NCBI GenBank assembly: GCA_025267735.1
Contig: CM046300.1
Coordinates: 32,931,322 to 32,995,321, forward strand
Length of the DNA stretch: 64,000 nucleotides
Direction of reading: 5' to 3'
Source: Mactra quadrangularis
Lineage: Eukaryota; Mollusca; Bivalvia; Venerida; Mactridae
The position numbers were made by a program, and so were the translations under genes. The first letter of the stretch is position 1. Each line of letters starts with the position of its first letter. This document shows, piece after piece, positions 49,801 to 61,814 of this stretch. The notes under the pieces are model-generated. The model was not told where the DNA came from and did not search any database. It worked only from the letters and a program-made list of their open reading frames with translations.

Positions 49801-52030
49801 TCGTAAATAGATCGTGTTGGAACTGAAATAAAATAGAAATTATATATAACCTCATTGTAATATTCGTAATCGCTAATTAATGGATTAAAACTTTCTGAGA
49901 TTCCCACTGTGCATAAATCTGAAATGCCAAAAACACATACATTAATACCGACATCTTGATCCTTTGTTTTATAAAAAAAGTAAAACGTCCAGAAGTTTAA
50001 TTTTTCTGGTTTCAGCAGCTATTTTGTACAAAAAAGTATCTTCATTTATGTTCTGTTGTTCATTCAGTTATCTGAGATAATGTGTTTGAAACCTTATATT
50101 AACCATAAAAAGATACAGAAAATATCAAGATAAATATTACGAACAATGAATTTCCTGTTAATGAAATAGCTTTGTTTCAATGATATAATACCACAGGGAC
50201 TAAAATAGGAAACATTTTAGTAACTCACATGTAGTGCATTTTGTCATGAAATCTTAGACCATTTTGTTCAAATTAAGATTTCGGAACTTAAAACTCGTTA
50301 AAACATTTATATTTTTATATTTACTAGTTGTTAAAACACATTCATGCGAAAATCATTATATGAAAAGTTTAACAAATGCAGTGATTTCAAATCTCGTATG
50401 GACGAAGATTTTTTTAATTTGTTTTCACACTACGTTAGACAAATCAATAACAGACAGTGTTATAAACGATAGTTATTTCTTATTGTTTAAGCTTTGCAAG
50501 TATTTTCCCTCATGTCACAATCGGCTGTGAAAAAACGAATAATTGCGTGATTTTGTTAACTATTATCAGATTATGTGTTCACACACTACACTGTCAATGA
50601 CATTAGTTTTACAAATTCTTAGTCCGTTTTTCTATGAATATTTAACAACTTTCGTCGATTACCTTGTGAAAAATGTATTTGTATGTTAAATATAGAATGA
50701 GATTTGTACGTTTTAGAATATTATACCCAAGTCAAGAATTTTAGGGGAAAATCACTGCTTTATCTTTCTTTAATACAAGAACATGTCCACGATCTCATTT
50801 AACATTTAATTTTGTCTAGTTAATAAAATAGATGTTTTGTATTCATTTAGTTAACATTTGTTTGATTTGTCCGGATCTGTCTGTAGTAAAAATGTTAAAA
50901 AGTGCGTCTATATTTGACAGATCAACATACCATTACTTTGGTAAATAGTCGTAGACATTGTTGCTTTTGGCTAATTTTCTATAGATTATAAGACTAGCTA
51001 ATATAGGAAATGCTTATACAACAAATGCAGCATGTCTAAGATGCTTTTGTCGATATGAAAGTAATAAAAAGACATTGATGTTATCTAGAATTACAGAACC
51101 TAGAGAAATAGCAATAAAAACCAATGAGATTAAAGGGAGATTTTGGGTGTTGCAGCATTTTATATCGATATAAACGTTTACCTTAGCCACGTCTTGAGTG
51201 TATTTCATATATTGGGTGGTTAAGTAATGCACGTGATCATTTTTTCTTTAAAACATTAGCACTTGCATTAAAAATAGTTTACAGTATTCTATCTCAATTA
51301 TCAGTGTTCGCTTTCCTTAAAGCAGTCAACTGTCTTCAGCTAGAAGGAAAGTCGACTACAATGTTGAATGTTTGATGGATTTGATCTGACATGCCCTAAT
51401 AACTACCCAGCTTGTCAAGTGTACGAACATAAGACCATGAATGCGTTGTAGACTAAATTCGCTTGAAATTCTTGCAAGATAATGTCGTCATTGATTATAA
51501 AATTTGATTGTAAAAAAGATGTAGATGAACCACTTAATAGAAATATTCTAAGAAATTCTAAAAGTTATTGTCATTGTTTATCAATTGGTATCAAGAGACT
51601 TTCAAGAACATTTAATATTTACTTAAGAGAACAATTGTGTATATAGTATTTACTTGCAGACAATTAAACAAGTCTTAAATTGTGTCTGGATAGATAAACG
51701 ACCGCATACAATAAAATCGAGGATAAGCTTGCAAGCTTGAATGCTGGTTAAACATTCAAGACGTAATGAATCGACAATTCAAATCAACGCGAATGACAAA
51801 TTTTGTTGATACACGTTTTTATAATCGACTATTTACCATAATGTATTAATACGTTATCAAAGTACGACATTATATAAAATCAAAGCACTGAAACTCTTCA
51901 TTTGTATGAAATTTAAAACTAGTATTTTTATTAAGTTTAATCATCTTCATACGTTTTTGCTATCATACGACACATCGTCGAACAAATTGATGACAGACGT
52001 TACAAAACTTGTAGATGTACGTATTTTTGT

Positions 52031-52544
52031 TTCTCTTTTTTATTTTATTAAAATTACATAAAAAGTGCGTAGGTTTCAAATATCGCAATAATAAGAATTG
52101 ACCACCGTTCTGCTTTAATTTGAAAATAACCATTATAACTCGGTAATTGGTGAAACCTTTTAGACGTGAAAACCCTTAATTCAGTGATGATATGTACAAT
52201 CTCTACGAACGACGTGATATTTGGATAGTCGGAACAAAATGATTGTATGCAACAACATTTCAGAAACATTTCAGTATAATAGTCTCTGTCCTCGGACATT
52301 CAATACTTTAAATATATGGGTTTAATGTAGTTGCATGCCTGTTTTTAGCGCGAACCCTTGTGACGTCCGTGACGTCGTGAAAAAAAACGACAACGTCGCT
52401 AAGGTTACCAGAAAAACAAACAAGAAGCATGAAGGTATCTGCCTGCCAACTTTTATTATAATCGGTGAACAAAATATTTTTTTCGTTTTTCCCTCCGAGT
52501 AAGGTACCGACCCACCTTAACTGTTGAATGGTGACTCAAACTGC
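52031..52544. other. Single-copy junction between units 4 and 5
   Basis: About 515 bases with no match to any unit. It separates the truncated end of unit 4 from unit 5, which starts about 0.74 kb inside the unit, so the array register is broken here. It holds an 81-codon open frame on the minus strand (52054-52299) that I do not recognise. It also holds two tandem TGACGTC words (52361-52376) and a run of A. It could be the original flank of an array block or an inserted element; I see no terminal repeats. Confidence 0.6.
52361..52376. promoter_or_regulatory. Tandem CRE-like words in the junction
   Basis: Two TGACGTC words start 9 bases apart, as a direct repeat of GTGACGTCC and GTGACGTCG. 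This is the core bound by CREB/ATF-type factors. It lies upstream of the minus-strand open frame 52054-52299 in sequence that is single-copy in the window. Occurrence by chance or as part of an unknown repeat is possible. Confidence 0.25.
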
Positions 52545-55500
52545 GAACCACCTAAACTGTTTTGGATCATTCACGCATTTGCGTAGTTTTGTAAGAAATA
52601 TTTTGTAATATTTTGAAATGTTTCGGACTGTCAATTGAACGACAGACCGCTGCAGTATTACTGAAAGTGTTAAAATGCAACATTAAGCATCATATAATGC
52701 TTCACATTTTAGCGTTTGTCAAACGATGGATGGTGTCTCATTTAATCTGGGTCGAAATAATTGATAAAAGTATAACATACATTTCATTCTACATAGTATA
52801 GTATTCACCTTTCTGATATTGGCCCTTTTGTCACCTTCTATAACGGTTCTCTACATATAAATTGTGTAAGTTATATTAACTTTTACTAGAAGTGAGTGTA
52901 GGTGGCGTTTTGTGATATTAACAAAACAAACAAATATTGCTGACAAGAACATAAGTTGGTCGACTAAATTATCGCCAAATTGTGTAAACTACACGCTTTA
53001 GCTTAGTGATTTGGTGAATGTAAATGACATTTAAGTAGTATTTCATGACTTTGGTCAAATTTTAAATAGCTTTATCATTTAGAGTTGATTGTGCCATTGT
53101 TAAGATATGGTGGATAATAATAATTATCAACAACATTTCTAATATATCATAGAAGACATATATTTCATCTTTCTTATATATTTAATTATCATTCACTTTA
53201 TATCTCTGAAGAGCTAAGCAAAGTTAGAGAAAATTGTATCATCGTAATAACCATTTTAGTTCTCTAGGGTGTAAATGTAATTTAAGCCTGTCACATATCT
53301 TGATAAATGAGATTAATTTCAAGAAGCGCAATAAAAGCAGCGGAGATGGTTAATTCAATAATTTAAATTGGTTATATGTTTCATCATTACGAGTGTTGAA
53401 AGTGTCACATCATGGTTTTCTTTTAAAATTGACGAATATTGCAATAATTTTGAGGAATTGGACTGTGTAAAATGACTGGAAGTTTTTAATGCTATTCAAG
53501 TTTGCAGTTTCAATTATGTTCCCACAGCAACCTCATTTTCAGAAGTGACTTGTTTTATTACTTGTGAGTTTTTATCATCATTCAGTTCAGACCGAAAGCG
53601 AATATTATTGAAATGAAATAGATAGTTTAACTAACATTAAAAATGGAAACAATTTTTATTTAGTTTAATATATTTGTATAATGATTGCTTTACTGCTAAT
53701 TTGGGTCATTCTTTTCACGTGAAGCGCTGTTGTGATTCATACTTTCAGATGGCTATCCATTTTGCTGTTCCATAAAACACTTATTATGATGATTATTTCT
53801 CGGTGTAATCGTAAAGAGATGCTGACGGCTCTAGGTTGAAATGTTAAACTATATTGGTCAACGAAAATTCTCTAGAAATGCTGGTTATGTCAGATAGCGA
53901 GCACAAGAGTCCCAAAACTCATCTTTTCATATAATTAAATAAGTCATACGCATGAAATATGTAGAGTTTTTTACTGAGTCAGACTTTTGCCTATTAGTGA
54001 AAACGGGATGAATATATATAAACGAAAATATACATTAAGATGCATGATGAATGGTGTCCCTGGAGAATTATAACGTAAGACTTGCAATTTTGTTTGACAG
54101 AATTTATCATCATTCGGCGGCGTATAAGCTGAATATAAGAATTAGATACAATATAACCAATAAGATTATGTAAATGTGTATAATATATATAAAATTCAGT
54201 CTCTAAACCTTCCATACTAAGTAGACATTATATCCATCCATATTTCATCTGACAAAATATTTTTGCATTAAAATGCATATAAATGTGTATGACACAGGCA
54301 TATTTAAATGCTATTTCAAAAATATATATTTCACTAAGTGAAATGTATCTCGGGGAAAAATAAACAAAACTTGTACTCATGTCATTTTGGTCCGTTACCA
54401 AAACCTCAACGATAATTATACGTAGCCAATGTTTATTTGATTTTTGAAATAAGCAGTGCAATTGTTGTCCCTTGCAATTTATCAATTGGAAAGAAGTCGA
54501 GACAGGGAATTGGGACGGGAAACAGAAAGATCTACAGTTAGACGACTCAAAGCCGAGAAACTGTCATTTAGAAAAATAATTGTGAAATCCCATGGACTTA
54601 TGTAACCTGTAGCGGTAATTGAATCTAAATCACCGGAATCAATGTCAAACACAACCAAACAAAACCACTTCTTAACGGACGACTGTCACTTACCGCTTTT
54701 AAAAAGCAGTTAACTGATTTGTTACGCGTAGGCCAACAAATAAGGACATTTCAAATGAAACATCGATTTGCATACAACAATATCGTATATTAAAATGATT
54801 ATTGGAATATGTCGTGACAAAAACTGGTTTTCTACTTGTGATATCATGATCTAAAATGATAAAAGATGTTTATATGATGTTTTCATTGTCAATTTACGTG
54901 CTATATCGCATTTGTCGCAACGCTTTGCATTTTAAAATTTGACTAATTTATCTTAAAAAGAGACAATGCATTCTGTTTCATATCACTTAATTCGGTCAGT
55001 AAACAAGAAATATTCATTTTGTACTTAAATTTTTAAACTGTAAATTCACATTATTGCGTCTAATGTTCATTATTCAACATTTATTATTGTCCAGATGACA
55101 TATAACATGTTAACAAGAAGATGTCAAGCTGAAAGGAGAAACACCTTTACTTTATTAACCCTTATATACTGTATTTTATGGCAAGGCGACACCACGATGT
55201 TAAAAGAAAGCATTTAAAAAACAAGTTATTTTAGCAAGGGACATAGTTCGAACAATATTTGTACTGCTTCTTAAAGTGTTGGAAAAAACGCCGGTAGACC
55301 ATTTAATCAGCTGACCTGTAACACGTTGTGCACAGGTGTGATATTAATAATGGCTAAAATTGTTTAGATAATAACAGGTAATAACACCAAACCATAGCAA
55401 TAAAATACCTAGACTCAAAATATGTCTCCATTACAATCATTTCTGATGAAAACAAATTCACAGAATATAGTTGCATGATTAAATCTTCCAACATTCAAAC

Positions 55501-57434
55501 TTAGTTTTAGTTATCAGAAAGATGGGTTGAGCGATTAAAACGATTTCAGATGAACAATTACTGACATTAAAAGTTAATCTCATTTATCAATGTCAGACTG
55601 GTGTTTTATTTTCTAGACAATATCTAAAACTATTAAAACTTTACGTTTATTAACATGTCATTCTATTTTGTAAGTGATGGATTAGTTTGGAAAACAATTG
55701 TCATGTGTATTCGATGACAAAGTCGAATATGCTTAAAGAATGGCCGAATTTTTACTGTTCTAAAACAAAAGTATGCAATAGTACCGTCGTGTGTACCTTT
55801 AATACCGGATATTTTATTTTTTTATTGTTTCGCCACTGTTCGTTCTAAGGCGGAAACCACATGGGTTTATGCTTCCGGGTTTTATGCCGACCTTTTTAAA
55901 ACAAAGTTAAAAAATCTAATAAAATCCCCCCTTTGTGCTGTATGGTAAGTCTGTTGTTTTTGACTGTAATAATTCCCGATGTATTTTTAAACTCCTTTTT
56001 TGAAACTTGCTCTCTTTTTTTCTTACATGTAAATATGTCACATATTACGTTTTCAAGCATTTTGGAAAATAAGCTCTATAATTTATTTGGAAAGTGGACT
56101 TCAAGACGCTAATTAATCCAACCAGTTTTGTAACATATGTGATAACCATTCTTAGGCCAGTTTTCGTTTATTTCTGAGAAATATATTGCTTTTCTTTTAC
56201 TGGCCATGTAATTTTATAACCAACAGCTGCAAACTTAGATAGAAACAACTTGAAATGACATTGTACCTGAAAGTACATCAACGAGCCAGATAGTAATTTG
56301 CTATTACCAAAACCATTTCTATCTTATCAAGTCTCGCAGCTTCATTACGTTTAGTTCATTATCTAATTATTCCCTCTACTTCACTAATGTAATATTATCA
56401 GAGTTAAGGCGACTGTAATTTGTCTCAGAGCTTGCGATTATAGTACTGTCTGGGTTAAATGCTGAAGTGAAAATAATTTTAGATGCAATTTTTGTTTTGC
56501 GAAAATGGAAGTACAATTTTATAACAGTATATTTGTATGAGTTTAAATGCATACCAACACAAAATTTTAGTTTGGCAATCGGGCGATTGAAGACGACAAA
56601 TAATGGAACTCAATTAAAATAATAATATTATTTTGTTTGTGCTTTACTTACGATGGCAAAAATAGCTTATTTTATCAACAATAAATAATTTTGATTTATC
56701 AACATTCATTCACAATAATATCATAAATTAGGGTTTTTACATAAAGCTGTCGAGTTTTTTTTACCAGTTTTCCAGCTTTTTCAATCAGAAACTATTGGTG
56801 TTTTGGGTCATTGATATTATTATGACTATCAATAAAATGTCTAAAAGCTCCAAATTGTATATAAGTTTATGATTTGCATCCTGTTTCATGAAAAATGACA
56901 TAAAGCGCTAGTCATGCCGTATTTAGCGTACACCAGACAACTGTTTTCAACATTTCGACTTTGAGGTCGCCAGGATAGTGAATAGAAATGTTTAGGCAGA
57001 TAAAACATAAGTAAAACCAGTCTTAATTATAATTTTAACTTGACTTGACTTGACTTAATTTCATCATGTTGACTTCTTTTACCTTTTTTTGTAACATCGA
57101 AGTTCGGTTATGCGTGAAAAACGTTAACATTTTAAATGTCACTAATACTCTATATTTCAAAAGAATGGTCTATAATGTCAGTAGCGATTATTTTATTGAT
57201 CTTAGACAATGCTAACCTAGTGCGTCAACGTGGAACGAAAATTGAAGAGCTATTCCCGTTTTCCTGATTGTTAACAGCAATTTTCTTGCAACAGATCAGT
57301 GAACAATTAAGCCTAGAACGTTCAAAACGTTTTCCTGAGAGGAAATGGAAATATATATTTCAAGTTGCGAGTGTCTTCATGCATAACTGGTTACAACAAT
57401 TGGTATTTTAAATAAAAATATAAATTAGAAGCAT
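52545..57434 (+). repeat. Macrosatellite unit 5, left part, diverged
   Basis: Collinear with unit 1 from about base 758 to 4820, but with many more substitutions and small indels than units 1-4 show among themselves. It lacks the SINE that units 1-4 carry: the empty site is near 55040. It has private insertions of about 0.4 kb (53570-53972), about 0.15 kb (near 55850-56000) and about 0.32 kb (56602-56925). It keeps a canonical CAG acceptor (ending 56427) where units 1-4 have CGG. It is interrupted at 57435 by a transposon. Confidence 0.88.
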
Positions 57435-57570
57435 AAAGCTTGGCTCCCACTGCCGATCAGATCAACTCGATCAAGCCCGATCAAGCGATCGGGTACTGGT
57501 CTGGGTCGGTCGGCATGATTGATCGGGAGTGGTCGGGGAGGTCTACCTTGGTCGGCATCGCTCGGGCTTT

Positions 57571-57610
57571 CTACCCGAATTTTTTTGACATGTCAAAAAA
57601 ATTCGTGTAG
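57571..57610. repeat. 40-bp palindrome, 20-bp arms with one mismatch
   Basis: The left arm CTACCCGAATTTTTTTGACA pairs with the right arm TGTCAAAAAAATTCGTGTAG with a single mismatch and no spacer. The inner 30 bases are a perfect palindrome. It lies in the left subterminal GATCG region of the transposon and could form a cruciform or an RNA hairpin. Confidence 0.9.
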
Positions 57611-57948
57611 CGATCGTGTAGCCAAGCGGTCGAGAAGAGCTCGGGAAGCGATCGTGTATTGATCTAGTTGAAGATCGAGTTGATCGAGAAACAATCGTGT
57701 AGCGATCTTGTTTGGTCGGATTGGCATCTTTAACCCGATCTGTACCCGATCATCTCGACTTCTACTCGAGTAATATACGATCGCATCCCGATTAAGTAGA
57801 TCTCTGTTCGATCTCTTGTCCAGATTATCTAGACTGCTACCCGACTACTCCACGACCACACACGACCGCACACGATCAAACCCCGATCACTGTTCGACCA
57901 TACACGAGCTCACGTGACTAAAGCAAGAAAAGCGTGCTGACCAGTGTC

Positions 57949-58278
57949 TTATAAGTTGTTTGGACGCTGAAGATATAACATCTTTAGCAAACCAATATCT
58001 ATTAAAACATCTTCAGCCAAGCCATTTCTACTACAAACTAAAGATGCCGAGAAAAGGCAAAAGGCCGATAGGCAGTACAAATGCGAGTAAATGTGCAGTT
58101 GCTGCGCCTCAGCCTGAAATCTGTTATCTGAAATCCATATTTTCGTGCGCATTTGTCGCCTACGTCTATGCCTACGACCCTCAGCCTCTTCCTCTTGTTC
58201 CAACTCTAGCACAGCAATGGCCCTGTCTCTCTGGAGCTCTAACCATCTGGCCCACAACTGCAACTGCTCAATCTCCAT
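57949..58278 (-). pseudogene. Possible PIF/Harbinger transposase N-terminal remnant
   Basis: The minus-strand frame starts MEIEQLQLWARWLELQRDRA, then an acidic stretch (ELEQEEEAEG), an arginine-rich RRHRRRRQMR and TKIWI. This order of a glutamine/leucine-rich start, acid patch, arginine run and W-containing motif resembles the beginning of HARBI1-like transposases. The expected continuation is missing, so it would be an internal deletion product. A + strand frame over the same bases starts MPRKGKRPIGSTNASK at 58044 with an AT-hook-like basic patch. I cannot tell whether either is real. Confidence 0.35.
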
Positions 58279-58414
58279 AAATATTTATACTATGCTGGAC
58301 ACAACATATACTATGAAGTTTCAAGATGAAGTGATAATGATCAACACTGTTTGAAGTTTTTATTCTAAAAGTTTTTGTACACGACTGTTCCACGGTGTAT
58401 AAACGAAAACGAAA

Positions 58415-58620
58415 CTGTACGATCGCTGTTGATCGGTATTTCATGATTTTCTTCAATATCCAACCTAAACACTGAAAACTGAAGTAAAATAAGATTAAAT
58501 TCTGTACGATGTCTGTTGATGTGATGTAAAATGATGTGTACGACGTCTGTTGATGTGTTTGTCCGACTTCTGTTGATGCAAATTTTTGATTTGTTACATT
58601 CTGTACGATGTCTATTGATA
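58415..58620. repeat. Short interspersed repeats in the transposon interior
   Basis: Five degenerate copies of CTGTACGATGTCTGTTGATG, at about 58415, 58502, 58536, 58559 and 58601, with irregular spacing. They are translated as repeated NRHRT-like words in a 134-codon minus-strand frame (58365-58769), which I take to be an artefact. Confidence 0.65.
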
Positions 58621-58809
58621 TTAATTAATGATAATATACTTGTTTCTTTATCATTTCCGCCACCGAAGTAAAGAAGTAGACCATGTTGTGAAGATGTGCA
58701 TAAAGAATATAACCTCTGGTAGAATTTTAGATAAGGGAGATATTTCTCTTTAATTTTGTACAATAACAATTATAAGCTTGAGAGCAGTAGATACACAAAA
58801 ATTTTCATA

Positions 58810-60135
58810 CACTGACCACAAAAAAGTATACAGTCCATTTTTTTTTTCATTATATAGTATTTTATGATCTTCACTTTTGCTTTTGTAATTTCATTTTACA
58901 TAGTGGAAAAAAACATGCTTAACATTTATTTATATTTCAATACAATAACAACAAATTCAATATAATTGAATTATCAAATTTCAATCAAAATTACAGGAGA
59001 GGTCCGTAAAGGCCTGTCCACGACGGCAATACAAATAACACTTAAACACAGTTAGTATTTGGTTTAACCCTCTACAACAATCGTGCGTGGCATACCTCTA
59101 ACCAGCCTTTGGTACTTCTCCACAGTGGTTCTGGACTTGTCCGTTCAAAGATTAGCTTCCATCTCTGTAACGTTACGTCAGCAATACTGTCGCACAGCTG
59201 TTTTCAACTTAAACCACAAGTGTTCGATAGGGTTTAAGTCTGGGCTCTTCGGGGCCAACATATCAGTTCCATGATGTCATTATTCTCTTTCTGTTTATGT
59301 GTTCATTCATTCTCCTGCGAAAGTAAAACCCACCATCATTCTGGAAGAGAGTGAATCTTGACTCATCTGTACACAGATGTACATCACTTCAGTCTACCCT
59401 GGTCCAGTCTGCATGATTGTTGGCAAATTCCATCCGTTTTGCTTGATGAACAGCTGTCAGGGGTGGTTTCTTCACTGCTCATTCTGCAATAGAAAAAAAT
59501 GTTAAACTTGGGTCAAATAGGCAAAAGTTTAATGCACTTAGTTTCAGGTTCAATCTGATAATAACCCAATCAAATTTCCGCTTGTATACTGGCTTATCCT
59601 GGACAACAACGCCCTACTGGATATCTGCTAACGAAGGTTTTTTAAGGTCAAAACAACAATGAAAGTGAAAGAAGAAAGAAAATACTAAGCCAAACCTTAC
59701 CTTGTTACTCCCTTTCTTCGGCAAACTTGACAACAAGCTCCCTTTGCTGGAACTTGGCCGCACACTCAATCCTCTGTTCAATTGTCAGTCACATTATCAC
59801 TTTCTTCTTGAAAATAAGTGTCAGCAAAAGTGAATAACTACCAATACCATTATTTTAAGGCATTTCATTCATTTGATGAGTACCAAAGTAAAAAAAATTA
59901 ACCCCCCCCCCCCCTCATAGCATAATACTGAAAAAAAATTCCTTCCAACCTATGAAATTGTGTACCTTAAGGAAATTACCCCTTTTTTTAAATTTAATAT
60001 ACTTCTTTAATGGACAGTTATCTCCCTTCTTAAAATGTAATGTTTCGGCCTTCCCATGCAGAAAAACTGATGTTTGGTCATATTTTGTCTGTAAAATTAG
60101 TTTTAGACACTGTATACTTTAATTAGGTGGGCACA
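58810..60135 (-). mobile_element. Tc1-type element nested in the large transposon
   Basis: The left end (after a TA) begins CACTGACCACAAAAAAGTAT and includes AAAGTATACAGT. The same core occurs inverted at the right (ACTGTATACTTT at 60109-60120). The distance of about 1.3 kb and the minus-strand transposase remains between the ends fit a Tc1 element. The right end is diverged, and its exact border and TA are uncertain. A poly-C run (about 59902-59914) lies inside. Confidence 0.6.
59052..59485 (-). pseudogene. Tc1-type transposase, C-terminal two thirds, broken
   Basis: Minus-strand segments in order match the Tc1 DDE family: KKPPLTAVHQAKRMEFANNH, TDESRFTLFQNDGGFYFRRR, SPDLNPIEHLWFKLKTAV, YQRLVRGMPR and a final TKY before the stop. 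The second catalytic D (in TDESRF) and the last acid (the E of NPIE) are visible. Frameshifts and several in-frame stops separate the segments, so it cannot encode a working enzyme. A fragment at about 59706-59800 (LTIEQRIECAAKF) may be the N-terminal DNA-binding part. Confidence 0.85.
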
Positions 60136-60286
60136 AACAAAGGGTACAAAAGTACAATTAAGTTAAATATAACCTGTTTTATGAATTATGCATTGCTTAA
60201 GATAGTGGTACATGGCTAAACTCTTAAAACGCAATAATATCATATTAAATCACACAATTAAATCAAACGAAGTCGTACAATACTTT

Positions 60287-61383
60287 AAAGCCCGTGTCAC
60301 ATATTCGCGAGTTGGTACTGCGAGTTTCCGCGACGATGGGCGAGTTTAATCTCGTGGCCAAAATGAAAGAGTTGTCGCGACATTTGTTTATAAAGAGTCT
60401 TGCACGACATCTGCTCGAGTGTTGTACGACACTCACACGAGACGTCCACGATCATCGACGGTCAGCGACGATTCATAGCGATCGACATACGAGCGACATG
60501 TACACGATATTCTCTCGACATCTAACGACATTCATACGAGCTACTACGAGTTTCGACGATTTATCCCGATTTAAACGCGACATGTTAACGAGTTCATTAC
60601 GATCTGTGGAGAGAGTAGTGCGACACACATTTTAGATGACACGACATCTTGCGAAGGCTGTAAATAAATAGCAAGCAAAGCGCATGAGCACCAAAAGGTG
60701 AAAGACATGCAGGATGATCAGACTGGTGGCATTGATGGCGCATGTTGATGAAGAAGATGCCGATGATGAACTTGAAATATCAAGATTGATTTAAAATCGT
60801 TTAACAAGAGATAGTATTGGCAGAGCGCGCCGACAGTGTTGGGTTAGACCATGGATTATGAGAAGGGTTGACTTTGGACATTATGACCGTCTGATGCGTG
60901 AGCTTGAAATAGAAGACAAAAAATCGTTTACCAACTTTCTGCGTTTACATCCAGAGATATTCATCGAAATGAATGTTGACAGATTTCTTCGGAAGTATAT
61001 TTAACTCGCGATAATGTCGTGTGATTGTCGCAAAGAGGTCGCGCAAACTCGTGAAGATGTTGCAAAAGCTCGCAAAGACTCGCGCACATATCGCGGTGGT
61101 AGATTTCACGGCGACATGTGACGACATTACTACGACACGAGTACGAGTTTTCACGACATGCATACGACATCCTCTCGACATCTACACGAGATAGAAAGTT
61201 TGGCAACCCACCGCGAGAATTTTAAACGGTTTAAAATTGTCGCCTCGACAAGCCAAGACGCTGCGACATGTGGAGAGATGCATCGACATCAGTACGAGAT
61301 CTACACGATACTAGCCGAGTTGCTGCGAGTTGCAACTCGCCGACACTCGCGGTCAAATTTTTTGCCTGTGTGACACGGGCTTT
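60287..61383 (+). mobile_element. 1.1-kb PIF/Harbinger-type deletion derivative, nested
   Basis: Terminal inverted repeats AAAGCCCGTGTCACA are perfect at the two ends. A TTA target duplication, as in PIF/Harbinger, is possible if one end is offset by a base. Both flanks (60300-60640 and 61005-61370) are dense in CGAC, CGAG and GCGA words that mirror each other and give spurious open frames on both strands. Only the centre is coding-like and carries the transposase remnant below. Confidence 0.8.
60714..61004 (+). pseudogene. PIF/Harbinger (HARBI1-like) transposase N-terminal remnant
   Basis: From ATG at 60714 one frame reads an acidic DEEDADDELEISRLI, a TAA stop (60792-60794), then ARRQCWVRPWIMRR, FGHYDRLMRELEIEDKKSF and TNFLRLHPEIF, and ends at TAA at 61002. 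The WVRPW motif followed by Y..L..EL...D...F.NFLR is typical of the start of HARBI1-like transposases. The DDE domain is absent: after PEIFIEM the sequence runs into subterminal repeat. This is an internal deletion product with a premature stop. Confidence 0.85.
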
Positions 61384-61814
61384 ACATAAAATCGTTAGTA
61401 GTCGTACACAATCATTTGTCGAAGTCGTACAGTATGTCAGCGAATGCACATGACATAAACGTCAAGTTTACACATAGTTGCATTCAACATTCTGATAAAT
61501 TATTGATATAATACAATAAATAATTTATTTTATACCAAAAAAGTCTTCATACAATAACATGAATGTGATTTGTTTTCTCGAAATCGAGTTTACAAGACAA
61601 GCTATGGATGTCAAAAAAGCAAAATAGTTCGTGATTTGGAAGTGATTGTTAACGTTTTTATTAATAAAGGACGATATGGAATCAGCAAAACTGCTGCAAA
61701 TAGTTTATCACGAGCTAAGGTTTGTTTTTAAAATCTGTCTATGTACCAGAAGATTTGTTATCCCATAAAAACTAATAAATTGTACTTCTGTATAAATTCA
61801 CTACCAATCGCAAT
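61384..61814. other. Interior of the large transposon, right side
   Basis: About 430 bases between the nested Harbinger element and the right subterminal region. A short open stretch (about 61560-61720, containing KIVRDLEVIVNVFINKGRYG and SKTAANSLSRAK, then a GTTTGT) looks protein-like, but it is unrecognised and has no start codon. Nothing else is supported here. Confidence 0.35.

Larger units (their letters stand above)
41657..52030 (+). repeat. Macrosatellite unit 4, deleted to about 10.4 kb
   Basis: Same order as units 1-3 but shortened by three large losses: about 1.0 kb at 43160, about 1.4 kb at 45726 and about 0.77 kb (shared with unit 2) near 50262. Similarity to the other units stops near 52030, about 0.7 kb before the expected unit end. 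Long tracts are nearly identical to unit 3 (for example 48723-49600 against 37361-38240), while others follow unit 2 (45727-46095 and parts of 49620-50800). The unit is therefore a mosaic. Confidence 0.93.

Noticed and set aside
57960..58280. 106-codon + strand frame inside the transposon
   Set aside because: It overlaps the minus-strand frame that better fits a Harbinger start. After a basic start the rest is unremarkable, so I mention it only as an alternative.
58365..58769. 134-codon minus-strand frame
   Set aside because: Its repeated NRHRT-like words are translations of the short DNA repeats at 58415-58620. There is no family resemblance.
60294..61449. Several open frames of 60-113 codons on both strands
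   Set aside because: They come from the CG-rich subterminal words of the Harbinger derivative, which deplete stop codons. The real transposase remnant is in a different frame at 60714-61004.
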